From Thozetella sp. PMI_491 (Eukaryota > Ascomycota > Sordariomycetes > Chaetosphaeriales > Chaetosphaeriaceae), in the NCBI GenBank assembly GCA_021432635.1, contig MU270022.1, positions 868,001 to 932,000 of the forward strand: a stretch of 64,000 nt of DNA, given 5' to 3'. The translations under genes were made by a program, and so were the position numbers. Shown here piece by piece: positions 23,160 to 33,433 of this stretch. Position 1 is the stretch's first letter. The number at the start of each line of letters is the position of its first letter. The notes beneath the pieces were generated by a model. That model was not told the origin of the DNA. It saw only the letters and a list, made by a program, of their open reading frames with translations, and made no database searches.

Positions 23160-24948
23160 GGGGTGGGTTCGGATCAGGGAACGACAGTCACGCATTGGGA
23201 AAACCTACGTTACGTGCGTTGTGCTATGGTGGGCTTGCAGTCGGGGCGGGCGCCGCGTCAGCAATCATTGGACTACGCGAGGCGTCCATTTGATCCTGAA
23301 GGGGTCTGCCAACACCTGTTGGTGCAGAGGAATCGACCAAAGCACCTGCCATACGGTTACATCTACGTCATTTTAGGAAAAGAAAGGAGGCAATATATCA
23401 CCTGAGAGCCTGACCCAGCGGGCCCCAACAGGGTAAGCATTCTCATGGTGGCTTAGCACAGCAGCTGCCAAGGGCAGGGCTGCTTCTTTGTCTAGTTCTA
23501 TCCCGAAGCTGCTCGACCTTGGGGTCTATTGCAGCAAAGCAACGAATCAGTGCCCTGGAGACATTTGCACCAGGGAAGAGCCAGGTGACCCAGGCCCGAC
23601 AGCTATGGCTTACGCCAAAAGACCCTGACGAAAGTATGCGCCGTCTGCACGCACGAGCGCTCCTGCGGTTGGGAAGAGTCGCGCGCAAAAGCGCGACGTA
23701 ACGGTCGAATAAGATGGCCGTGAGCTTGGAGGACCCGACTCCTTGGCTGTCCTGATGCACACGTGCCGTTGCATTGGTCGGGGATTCCCGCTTAGTGCAG
23801 CGAGGACAAACGAGCCCACCACCGAAGGATGAAACTACCCAATAGTCGAGCAGAAAGGCCCGACTCCAGCCCTGGGGCAAATTTAAGGTTTCCCAGCCCC
23901 GTTTGAGGTTGCTGCAAGGTGACAGCACCGCTCAGCTGCAACACCACGTAATGTCGTGGACTCATACAATCGATCACCTGGGTTGGCGCACTGTATAGGT
24001 TGGTTGCAAGGCCGCCATAAAAGGCAGTCCGGGGATAGCCGCAAGCGCATGTTGCGTGATGGAGCGCCAACTAACATTTTTTTTCTGACCGAGCACCCAC
24101 GCCACGTGGAGCGAGGGGCGCGCAATAGAAAGACAAAATGCGCCATAAGGGGGAAAAGAGCAAAATGAGGTAGTGAAGCGGCAAAAAGTCGTGGTGATGT
24201 CTGCAGGTCCGCCTCGTCTTCCCACGGCTCCTTCGCTCGCTAATGCAGGGGAGATGACGGTTACAGCTCTCCAGAGTGCGGGTGCCCGGCCCCTGTCAAC
24301 CACACGGCACTCGGCCCTTTTCCCATGCCCAGCTGACGCTAACTCGCTAGGGGTGTATAGACGCCTCAATACAGTAACCATATTGCAAATATTAACGCCA
24401 ATAATCAGGCAGCGACTACTAATCCCCAGTGGAAGGTAGGAATTGATGCACTGAACCGACCATTGTGAATAGCGTCAGCATTCCTCAAAACAGAGACGGC
24501 GCGGTGGAGAAGTCTGCTCGGCACCATCGTGCCAAATATGGCGAAAGAAACGACCAGGCGCCCAGGCTAAGGGTAACCACGCTGCAACGACGGCGGTGAA
24601 CGGTTGCCAAATCTTCCTTTATATACGATTCAAACCCCGAAGGGGGTAGATGGAAGGAATCAACTGGCTGCCTCGTCGCGCTAAGGGTATGTATTGTCTC
24701 GTTTCGCGACGCGACACACAACTTTGACAGTCTTAGTACGTGTAAATTGGTATGAAAATTGTTGCTACTGGGTATATATGTAAAGGGGATTTGTCGCTGT
24801 CATTGCCTGTCCATTTTCGGTTCCGTGACATCCTTGCTATTCTCCGATGCTCCCTAGATGTTTCCCTCGCGCTTCCATCGCTTCTCCAAGGCTGCCAACC
24901 ATACCACGTCGGTTAGACCCACGCTTGTCATGGTCTACGGGCCCCCTG
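23160..24948. other. 1.8-kb gene-free stretch
   Basis: Frames of up to 160 codons exist on the minus strand (for example 23443-23928), but they show no signal peptide, domain or spliceable context and I do not support them. No repeat family was recognised. Confidence 0.4.
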
Positions 24949-27015
24949 TCAACTAAGCGGGGTATTGTCAGGGTTCGTTGAGATCCCCGGATGACGTCTA
25001 ATCATGTGGGCTCCATTATCATATCCGCCTGGCGTGCCGGTGGGGTAGGCATACGTTTGATCGAAGTAGCCCGGCCCCGAATTGATAGTGTGTTGAAACG
25101 GCGATGCAAGGGGGGCATACATGCTCGGCTGGGGAGGCGTCTGAGATCCATGGCTCCCAAAATGGGATCGAGCCGGGATGGAGAGTTTAGAGTCTATGGC
25201 CACAAGTCAGCAAAGGTTGCATGTCTGTGGTCAGTCAAGATACTAGTCACTTACCAAACAATGATTGAAACACTTCTAGGGCTGGCGGTACCCAGAACAT
25301 CACAGCGACCACCTGACCGAATGACCAGCCGTCGTAGTCGATGACGTCCATCAGTTGATAAGTCCTTACCATCACATATTGGTATCCGAGGCAGAGGCTG
25401 AATAAGAGAGATGCAAGTAGGAAGATAGCAAAGTCGAGGAACGTGAGGCTTGAGCGACCTTTAGCCTCATTCGTGAGCTCGTAACCTCCGTGGCTCCCCT
25501 TATTCCCTACGCTGCCGCCAAGACCAAGACCAAGCGCCTGTCGAACAATCAAGATCAAGAGAGAAAAGGAGGACCACCCCCACAGGATAGGGACAGTTTT
25601 GATATTCGGGATCGTGCCTTGGTTGAAGAACCCCGCGAGGAATGCGAGAGGATTTGTGCCTCGAAGCTGTTGGCACAGTGACATAGCAGACTGATATCCA
25701 CACGCGGGCGTAGAGAACAGGTTGTTGAGGCCTCGTTCGAATACAACCTGGTTGGTCTGAGAGTTGGATAGGTTCTTGAAGAGCATAAAGAAGACAACCG
25801 TATTCAGCAGCCAGCTGATGAAGACAAGTGCCGTCGAGAACCACGAACGAACGCCATGGCTGTGTAATAGCATCAAGCTGAAGACAACTGGCAAGAACCC
25901 GGTAATCGCCACCGACAGCAGAGCGTAACCATTCAGCGGATCAACTGTGGAAGGATGCATGACAAAGCTAGCTACCGCGGCCGAAGCTGCGCCGATGCAG
26001 ATTAGTTAGCACTGATCACGGGTTCCAAGGTCGTGGAGACAGGCGGGCCCAAAGGAAAAGACTTGCCTCCAAAGTAGGCCTGCGCACGTAAGAAACTGTC
26101 TAGTGGCTTCTTGAGCCTCCAGTGCGCCTGAGGCGGGCCATCCTTCCGCTTCCACAGTCTCCACGCGAGCACGCCCACCATCGCTGCCGCGATGAGCAGC
26201 ACCAGCAACGCTTGCACGTAATACGAGGCCAGCACGCCAATTCCCATGATATCCTGGTCTGCATACGGCAGCCCGCACGTGTTCTCGCACAGCTGATGCA
26301 CGCACTTCATCATGGACCCCTGGACATCCAGGCTCGAGCCAGCCGCGCCGTCTTGCAGCATCTGTGCCGCCGAGCAGGCATCCTGGCACACAGACGGGTC
26401 ACGGGTCTCGCTGCATGTGCTCGCAAAGCACGAGGCGATGGTGGTGGCGACGCGGCTGACGTCGTCGCCGAGTGAGCCGTTCGTCACCGCGAAGGCCTGA
26501 TGAATCGCACTCTGGGCGCTCTGGGCCTGGGCCGCCGCCGTGGCATTTCCTAAATTACTGCACACGCCGAATAATGTTACTTGCAGCTTCCCGTTTGCGT
26601 CGGGCCGGCCGTAGGCCGCGACATTCTCGTCGATACCTGAGGGGAGCGCGTTAAAGAGGCGCGGATAATCCTGGCAGTCGGCGATGCAGTTCCCCGAAGG
26701 GCAGAGTGCATCGAAGGAAGTGTTGAGGAATGTGTCCTCGTGGATGGAATAGTAAGCGGAGGCGTCACCAGAGAACAGCTCGACAAATTTGAAGCTGCCT
26801 GCTGGGCTTGGTGTGGACGTTGGTTCTGTGCTCGTCGTCCTGAGCGGGGTTCCCGTGGAGGTATGGGCTGTGCCCTTTGTATTGGTCGTCGTAGCCTTGT
26901 TCGTAACCTTCGTAGAGCTAGCGGCAGTCGAGGTGCTCTCGGGGTTCGCGTCTGTCGGGGGAGGCATACTCTCCATCGAGTAGCCTCCTGGATATTCCCT
27001 GTCATCTATCGCCAT
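24949..27015 (-). CDS. Large Cys-rich multi-pass membrane protein of unknown function
   Basis: Three exons, complement(24949..25193, 25255..25986, 26067..27015), join in phase to 641 residues. The first intron uses a GC donor (GGAG then GCAAGT) and ends GCGCAG after a GCTAAC branch site; using it restores AYFGASAAVASFVMHP. Residues 1-75 are Ser/Thr-rich, as in a glycosylated stalk. Residues 76-255 form a domain with about 14 cysteines (CPSGNCIADC, CFASTCSET, CQDACSAAQ, CVHQLCENTCG). One helix follows (IGVLASYYVQALLVLLIAAAMV), then about five more in the second exon, and a Pro/Gly/Tyr-rich cytosolic tail. No signal peptide is evident at the chosen ATG, so the topology of the ectodomain is uncertain. 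I do not recognise the family; it may be a fungal surface sensor or receptor. A TATATACA motif lies about 85 nt upstream. Confidence 0.8.
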
Positions 27016-28080
27016 ATCGCTACTGTGTCGTGATTGTGGACCTGCTTCCGGAGGGAAAGACGCTCTAATCCCAACCGGGGAATGCGGCCTAAGCCTCAGT
27101 GTATATAGGTAGATTCCACTCGATGCTCGGAGTTAATGGGTCAGCGTCTTTCCCAGCGCTCGCCTGGGGGCGGAGTGGCGGGAAGGCTTGTGGCTAGGCA
27201 ACCATGTATCGCGCTGGCGCATAGTATATTCAGGTGTGGTCGCACATACTTACCACTATGCTCGCGTGGCGCTGGCTGACGCAGACTGGTATGCGCATGC
27301 CAGCGACTCGTGGCTCAGCTCCCCCAAAGAGCGGGGTGTCGCTCTGTTACTGGCTACCCCTCCGGTCGATGATACAAGCTGATAGGCCCGGTGATCGTCC
27401 CATTGGTCTCTTGGGGGCGGCTTAGCAATTCACTTGTCCGACTAAGTTTCCACATTGGGGGTTGATCCGAACCCTTGCCAGGTCTGGACTCAGAGTCCCG
27501 TCTTCAAGATATTTTTATCGAATTTGGGAAAGCCTCCAATCTACATTTCACCCAATCCGTGACTTCTTTCGGCACCTACTCTATCACTCGCCCAGCAGAT
27601 TGAGTATTTAGCTCCCTGGAGGTTAACTTGCCTCTCAACGTAAATATTTCGTAACCCGGCCCGCGATCCTTCTCACCCTTCTTCTGACATCTTTTTCTTC
27701 CTAGTCATGTTATTTTATTCCGGCTAGTATAAATACCGCATGTCCCTTCCGTATCTAGTATCGTTTGTGTGTCGCGATCTCTACGACGGAACCAATTTTA
27801 CTACCAGAACCAAACAAAACAGGCTATGATACTGTTCATCTCCATTTATCGCATGAAATTTTACGGCGAAAATTGTCAGTCTACGACTGTTTGTACGCGG
27901 CCACTGATCTGGGTGCTGAAAGTCTTCAGAGTTGCTCCAATTGAAGAATGACCAAGCAGCTCCCGGAAATTATAGAATAAGCCCACCGCGAGTACTTGTT
28001 CGGCGAGACGGCTCTCTGGTTACCTTAAGATTTAGACTCTCTTGCTTTGTGAAAGGTGGCAAGCAGTCACCTTCCGCTTG
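27016..28080. other. Intergenic region
   Basis: The left part holds the promoter of the multi-pass membrane protein gene. The remaining 900 bases have no supportable gene; a short AT-rich part at 27690-27960 shows no domain. Confidence 0.45.
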
Positions 28081-29073
28081 CTAATGCTCTATCGAGAGAA
28101 GGCCATCTACCATGTAAGGTAGCTGTCCAAGGAATATGGAGATGTGACCTTGGCCTTCTAGGAGATGGATCCTGGCTACATCCTGGGGTAGATGCTCAGC
28201 AAGCCACTTCCCGTGAGCGAACGGGACCATCTTGTCCTCACTTCCTTGGTACAAAAACACGGGCACCCGGATTTCGCTCAATTCAAACCCCCAAGGCTGG
28301 GTGAAAGCCATGTCGTCGTCTATCCACCCATCGGAGTTATCTTTGAGGCCTTCTTTGATCGTGTTGACCAAGAACTGGCCCAGTAAGTTGTTTGCCAGCA
28401 TTGCCTCTTGGTCCACAGGTGGCAGGAGGCTGGCCATTGCATCGATAAGCTCAGTAACGCCGCCCTGAAGCATGGCAGGGCGAGCAACATCGCAGAACTT
28501 TCGCAGTGTCTCCTCCCCTTGGAGGGCAGCCGTAAATTCTTCAACGTCTTCCGGTCCTGCGCGTTAGCAAGAGCTCTAGGTAGTTTTTGTGTATGCTTAC
28601 TATCTTCTCCTTGGCCCTCTAGAAAGTCTAGTCCCTCGGCATTCCAGGGGCCGACTCCGGCAATGGATAGTGCCGCAGTACAGCCAGGGAGCCGGGCTGC
28701 GCAAGCCAGTGCATGTGGCCCTGTATTTCAAGATTAGCATCGCAGGGGATCGTGAAAGGCGTGCATCAAACCCACCGCCGCCACTCCAACCACCAACAAA
28801 ACAGTTCTTCACGCCGAGGTGCTCGGCGAGGGCTGCAATGTCCTGAACTGCATCAACAATGCGCCTTCCTTTGTTCCTGGTCGATCCGCCATATCCAGCC
28901 CTCGAGAGTGTGATGAGTTTGAGACCCTTATCTTTGCAGACGACCTGAAGCGTGGAGAATGCTACATAGGACCCGGGCGTTCCGTGGATGAAGATCAGTG
29001 GGAAGCCATCCTGCGCGCCAGAGATCAGATAGTCAAGGTTTCGACCATCTGGAAGTTGAAATTTTTGGACCAT
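28081..29073 (-). CDS. Alpha/beta hydrolase
   Basis: Three exons, complement(28081..28556, 28601..28720, 28776..29073), join in phase to 297 residues. The catalytic elements are all present: oxyanion-hole HGTPGS at 30-35, nucleophile Ser97 in GGWSGGG, the acid in [10 protein letters not shown] and the histidine in EGQGHIS near the C-terminus. The 28720 acceptor restores [13 protein letters not shown] after the nucleophile elbow, as expected. Lacking signal peptide or membrane anchor, it should be cytosolic. The lid (about 120-215) is helical and gives no substrate hint. It could be an esterase, epoxide hydrolase or proline iminopeptidase-like enzyme. Confidence 0.92.
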
Positions 29074-29652
29074 GACGAAGATGTAGTATTACAAACGGGC
29101 TATCTCTAGTGATGGAGGTAGTTTGGCTGTGCGGTAGTGGCAGACGACTGAATCCAGGCGCCCCTCTGCATTCGTCATTCGAGAGACATCCCCGCAGTTT
29201 GTGAGAATTCCTAATGCGTGTACCGCATTGCCCAATCGTAAGATCGTCCGAAATTCGGTGCAACGGCATTGTCGCAACACCTTGTCGATCATTGGCTGGA
29301 GGCCCACAGGCAGAGTTCTGTGGAAAGGCAAGCCGTACCGGGACAGTGTCCTTATCGCATGGGCAGCCCACCGTGAGACCGGCGCTACCCACTAAGCGTA
29401 AGATGATAAGCATGATGGCTCTTATAAAGTCTAGTGTCTGCGGTGCAGCGAGCAAGCCAACGGGTAACGCCGGCAGATATTAACTACCTATATACATGAA
29501 CGCCCAGAACGCCCCTTCCGGCGCGATTTAGAATCAGTTTCAAGCACATTCCGGACAACTCCAAGACCAACGTGGGAGGTATTGAGCGGCATCTAGAAGC
29601 AACCCAGCACGCCCGAAGATGGTCAGCCCAGAGAGAGGCGTCGCTGATCACC
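29074..29652. other. Intergenic region with a weak small-protein candidate
   Basis: This gap holds the promoter of the hydrolase and the 3' flank of the surface-protein gene. On the minus strand an ATG at 29413 opens a frame with a hydrophobic start and six cysteines (CPCDK, QCGTRI, CLSNDECRG). It overlaps the hydrolase start and is not called as a gene. Confidence 0.4.
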
Positions 29653-30746
29653 CTAAGCACCATGGCTCGGTGCATTTGGCGACAACATTCCACCCGTGGG
29701 TGCATATGCACCTCGTGGCACATCCCTCTCGATCATTATCTCGTGAATTTGTTCAGTACCATTCTCCCGCACCATACCGGGATGGCTGGGGCTCCCTGGG
29801 CTCGCCATAGCTGCCGTGTCGAGCTCTGGATAGTTGCGCGGGTTACTCTCTACCTCGGTTGCAGTCCCGGTTGGTGCTAGGTTCGGATACATCGCCTTGA
29901 AGGCTGCGAAATCCTGCATGCTTGGGACATGGCTGCTTGGATTCCCGACCGTGACGGCTCCCGAGCCGGGGATATAACTCATCGGCCGTGGCTCCGATGA
30001 AGGAGGGAATGTATGGACGCCCGGCTGGGTCATTGAACCGCTGACATATCTCGCTCTGCGTTTAGAGACAATGTTCCTGCTGAAGAGCCATATGGATATG
30101 CCAGCAAAAACGAGAGTGGCGGCGCCGAGGGCTGCCCCAAGCCCAGCCATGGAGGCAACGCTGGGGATGCCTGAGGGTGAGGCGGTGACGGTAGCCGTTT
30201 GAACCACGACGATAGATGTCTGGCTATGCACAGTCACAGCGTACTCGGTTCCACAGCAGGTGAGATTGTTGCGGCCGCAGCAATACGTTCCATCAGTGCA
30301 TGGTGTGAGCTCCACGCTCCCATTCCGCGAGCCGCCCCACTGCAAGACCCATATCGATCAGCTTTCTGGCATAATTCATGATAGACACTGTGTTGTCTAT
30401 GAAGGCGTGTACTCACTTTCGGGTCCATGCAGACAGCAACGCATGCCGGGCTCTGCCACTGTGGGTCGGTGCAGTATTCTCGCCTGACAATACCGTCGCG
30501 GAGGCACAGGCCACTAGCGGTACACAAGTCTCTGCTGTCCGGGTCGCCGTCTAGGGCACAACAGCTGGAGTATATTCCCTGTTGCGTGATTCCGAGCTTA
30601 TTGCAAGGGACGTAGCTATCATTGGGGGCAATCGTCACGCCATCCGGGGCGTAGCACGTCACTTCCGCCGCGGGAGCACCAAGTAGACTCCGGCCAATAA
30701 TGCCGAACACCGCGATGCAAATGGATACGAAATGGATGAGAAACAT
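29653..30746 (-). CDS. Cys-rich single-pass surface protein of unknown function
   Basis: Two exons, complement(29653..30339, 30417..30746), join in phase 0 to 338 residues. The ATG at 30746 begins a signal peptide (MFLIHFVSICIAVFGIIG). An ectodomain of about 135 residues carries paired cysteines in the pattern CYAPDG, YVPCN, YSSCC, DLCTASGLCL, CTDPQW, CVAVC, then CTDGTYCCG and LTCCGT. A Val/Thr/Ser-rich stalk leads to one transmembrane helix (MAGLGAALGAATLVFAGISIWLF), a basic stop-transfer KRRAR and a Pro/Ser-rich cytosolic tail of about 120 residues. This layout is common among uncharacterised fungal membrane proteins; the function is unknown, though a wall or surface-sensing role fits the design. 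It is divergent from the Cys-repeat gene at 32276. Confidence 0.85.
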
Positions 30747-32275
30747 GTTGATGAATGTTCGGAAACGACAGTTAGCGGCGGTATCATGAATATTGATTGT
30801 GAGGTGGCGGATTGCCGGAGCCACAACCTGCACGGGAAAGTGATGTTTGGATAGGCTAACGAGGTGTTTCCTGAAACCGATTGGCACAGACCAAAGGTCT
30901 AGGCCCCGTGGAGGGCCAAAGATGCGGAGAGACGTCCCAAACACGCTCTGGGACGAAGGGTCTCCATCCCAGACTACCTTGAGTGCCAACGTCAAGATTG
31001 TAGGTACGCAATGGGGGAGTGATTCTTGCGGGAGCCTTCGGGAGTTTCACCGCACCGACCAGGCCCCCGGGGATGGCATTAGCGGTGCTTGGGTGACAGC
31101 GCTGCGGAGCAGGACAGCCGATATATCGGCGTAGGTCTCGTGATGGCGCGCAAGCTTGTTCTCGGAAAGCACATCTCGGGTCTCCCCAGGAATTGTTCCA
31201 GGAGAGGACACCCAGTCATAAGAAGGGGTGGATGTGAGACGAATTTGGCACAGCCGTCTGTGTGTGGGCAGGGAAGAGCGGTTCGCTAATTTAGTTCGTC
31301 TACAATCCCTCGAGTCAAGATGGTTGAGCCGCACTAGCTTGACCCACTGCTCGCTAGACAAGGCTTCTCTAAAGAAAGAAGCGCTCGGTCACTAGTTGGG
31401 CATGCTATCTAACGATCCGCCCTTGGACAATACCGAACACGAGTACTACCAAAGCAAAGTAATTGGGTAAGCTGTTCAACGACTGGCAGGTACATTATCA
31501 TGTGTTCTCCTCGCGGTCGGATTAGAGGTGGCAGCATTGGTCTGCATAATATTAAAGATTTTGAACATGAAGTAGCATGTTTTGAGGCCCTGGGTACGCT
31601 TTTGTGTTAAGAAGTCAATTTAATGGTACAGACAATTACACAAAGTCATGTTTACTTATCTATCTTCCAATTTAACGTACCATATTCTCAAGGACTATCT
31701 CTAAATACCTAGACTATAACGGAAAGCAAGGTGTGCAGTAAGGATATTTACATGCCTAAGCAACATCACTGTGGCCGCGTTAACACCAGCAGATAAATCT
31801 ATTTACCGAGCACGACGGACACTATACACTGCATCTCAGTGGGAACTGTAGTCCTGAAGTCCTGTGGATGTCAGTGGTTGGTTCTGGCCTATCATTTTGC
31901 ACTGGGTGAGACAAGGGGAAGAAACTCGCCACACTTATCCCTGCCAAGCTCCGTTGGAATTTCTTTCCTCAGTAAGCCGAGGTGCTATGCCCCTTACCTT
32001 GGATCGCCATGGCACCTAACATGTAAGGATTAAGACGAAAAGGACAAACCAGGGAGGCCTCTGGCACAATTTGCCTATCCATCCAATCCAGCCGACTAGG
32101 AATGCTACGGAGCCTGGGAAGGTGCCGTATCGCCGAGAACGGTGAGAGACGTTATAAAAGCTCCAATCCAAGTCCGTATTAACAGTTGACAAAGTTGGTG
32201 CGTCTTTTTCTCCATTACCGTTCGCAAATCTGCCCAGCGGGTGCACAGCTTCCTTCAACAGCCAACCGTATTCTC
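30747..32275. promoter_or_regulatory. Divergent intergenic region with TATA box of the Cys-repeat gene
   Basis: It separates two divergent genes. A perfect TATAAAAG at 32153-32160, 116 nt before the ATG at 32276, is a strong core promoter for the rightward gene. The rest (about 31.0-32.1 kb) holds no supportable gene. Confidence 0.55.
32153..32160 (+). promoter_or_regulatory. TATA box of the Cys-repeat gene
   Basis: TATAAAAG matches the eukaryotic TATA consensus exactly and lies 116 nt upstream of the start codon at 32276. Confidence 0.6.
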
Positions 32276-33267
32276 ATGACAATGAAGTTCATGACCGCAG
32301 CTTTTCTCACCTTGGTGACGAGCACTGCTGCCATTCCCCTTCAGCAGAATGCCGTCGAAGCTACCTATCCAACTGATACCACCGCGTCTGATGGCGGAAA
32401 ACTGCATGTAAACCTAGATTGGCATAGCATTTGCACCCGGAATACTAACAAATCCTAGGCCTGAACTAGTGTGTAGTGATATCTGCCTTACAGCGAGGCC
32501 GATGTGTCCCCTAACACATGCGATTACTCGAAGGGTATGTTAATAGTTTGTTCTTCACCTTGATCAATACGAAGACTACCGCCTTGTGACTAAATGATTT
32601 GAATATCAGGGGGGTTGCTGGAGCTGCTGTCCACGTCCTATGCCAGCCTGTCTCGCCGTCTGTCAGACTGTGAAGCCAAACTGCACAGTGGGAGAGGCAC
32701 CTACAGGAGTGGTATGAAATCCCTTTACTCTTAGATCAAAATGGAGGAGATACCTCAGTCACTGACATGGCGAATTCGATAGGAGGGATGCTGGGGTTGC
32801 TGTCGACCAGTCCCGCCACCTATTCCGAACCCACCAATAGCACCGAAATTCTGTGCCGACGTCTGCCTGACTACAAAGCCTAACTGCACACTAGGCGAGG
32901 CGCCGACTGGAGGGGTAATGCCCCAAACATTTTATACTTTGAAGTCAGAGCATCCCAGCCGCTGACACAAGGGCTTTACTAGGAAGGGTGCTGGGGTTGC
33001 TGCCAACCCATTCCACCACCTAGTTCGACGCTCACTCTGAAACCCTTTCCAGACCCTTCTCCGGAACCCGTAGCCTGTACTGATGTCTGCCGAGACAAGC
33101 GGCCTGTGTGTGCAGCGAATGAGAAAGCAACCGGAATGGTCCGTCACATCGAGAGATCCCTTCAAATTTCCGTCATCAAGACTCGGCTGCTAACCTAAAT
33201 ACTGAGATAGGAGGGTTGTTGGGGCTGTTGCGAACCTCATTTTCCGCCGATATTGCCGAGGGACTAA
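32276..33267 (+). CDS. Secreted protein made of exon-encoded GCW-x-CC cysteine repeats
   Basis: Exon 1 (32276..32407) encodes a signal peptide (MTMKFMTAAFLTLVTSTAAIP) and a short pro-like region. Then follow repeat exons, all starting and ending in phase 0: about 32460..32534, 32610..32711, 32783..32914, 32983..33138 and 33211..33267. Four of them begin GGCWSCC, EGCWGCC, EGCWGCC and EGCWGCC. The first three of these, and the partial first module, carry a second block C-x3-C ... (K/R)P-x-C (CADVCLTTKPNC, CTDVCRDKRPVC, CLAVCQTVKPNC, CSDICLTARPMC), usually closing with APTG or ATG. A Pro-rich spacer of variable length (PPPIPNPP, PPPSSTLTLK) lies between. Each module thus has six cysteines. The total is about 217 residues. 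The join of exon 1 to exon 2 is unresolved: the obvious donor (32408) and acceptor (32458) leave the frames off by one. The donor of exon 5 is a weak GTCCGT. I do not recognise the family. A strong TATA box supports expression. Confidence 0.75.
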
Positions 33268-33433
33268 GTATGACCCGTGGTTCTTGCCAGTGTCTAAGGC
33301 ATGGCTCCTGGATCAGGTAAAAGAACGACCAAGTTGAATGAGTCCGTTTCACTGGTTGAATTACGGAGTGGATACTTGAAGTTACATGTGTCTGTAGACC
33401 AGTGTTTAACATTTCCAAATACCTAGGTCGTTA

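Noticed and set aside
23443-23928. 161-codon minus-strand frame with several cysteines
   Set aside because: No signal peptide, domain or plausible splice context; composition looks random.
26122-26983. Several plus-strand frames opposite the membrane-protein gene
   Set aside because: They are antisense shadows of GC-rich coding sequence; the minus strand has consistent splicing and protein features.
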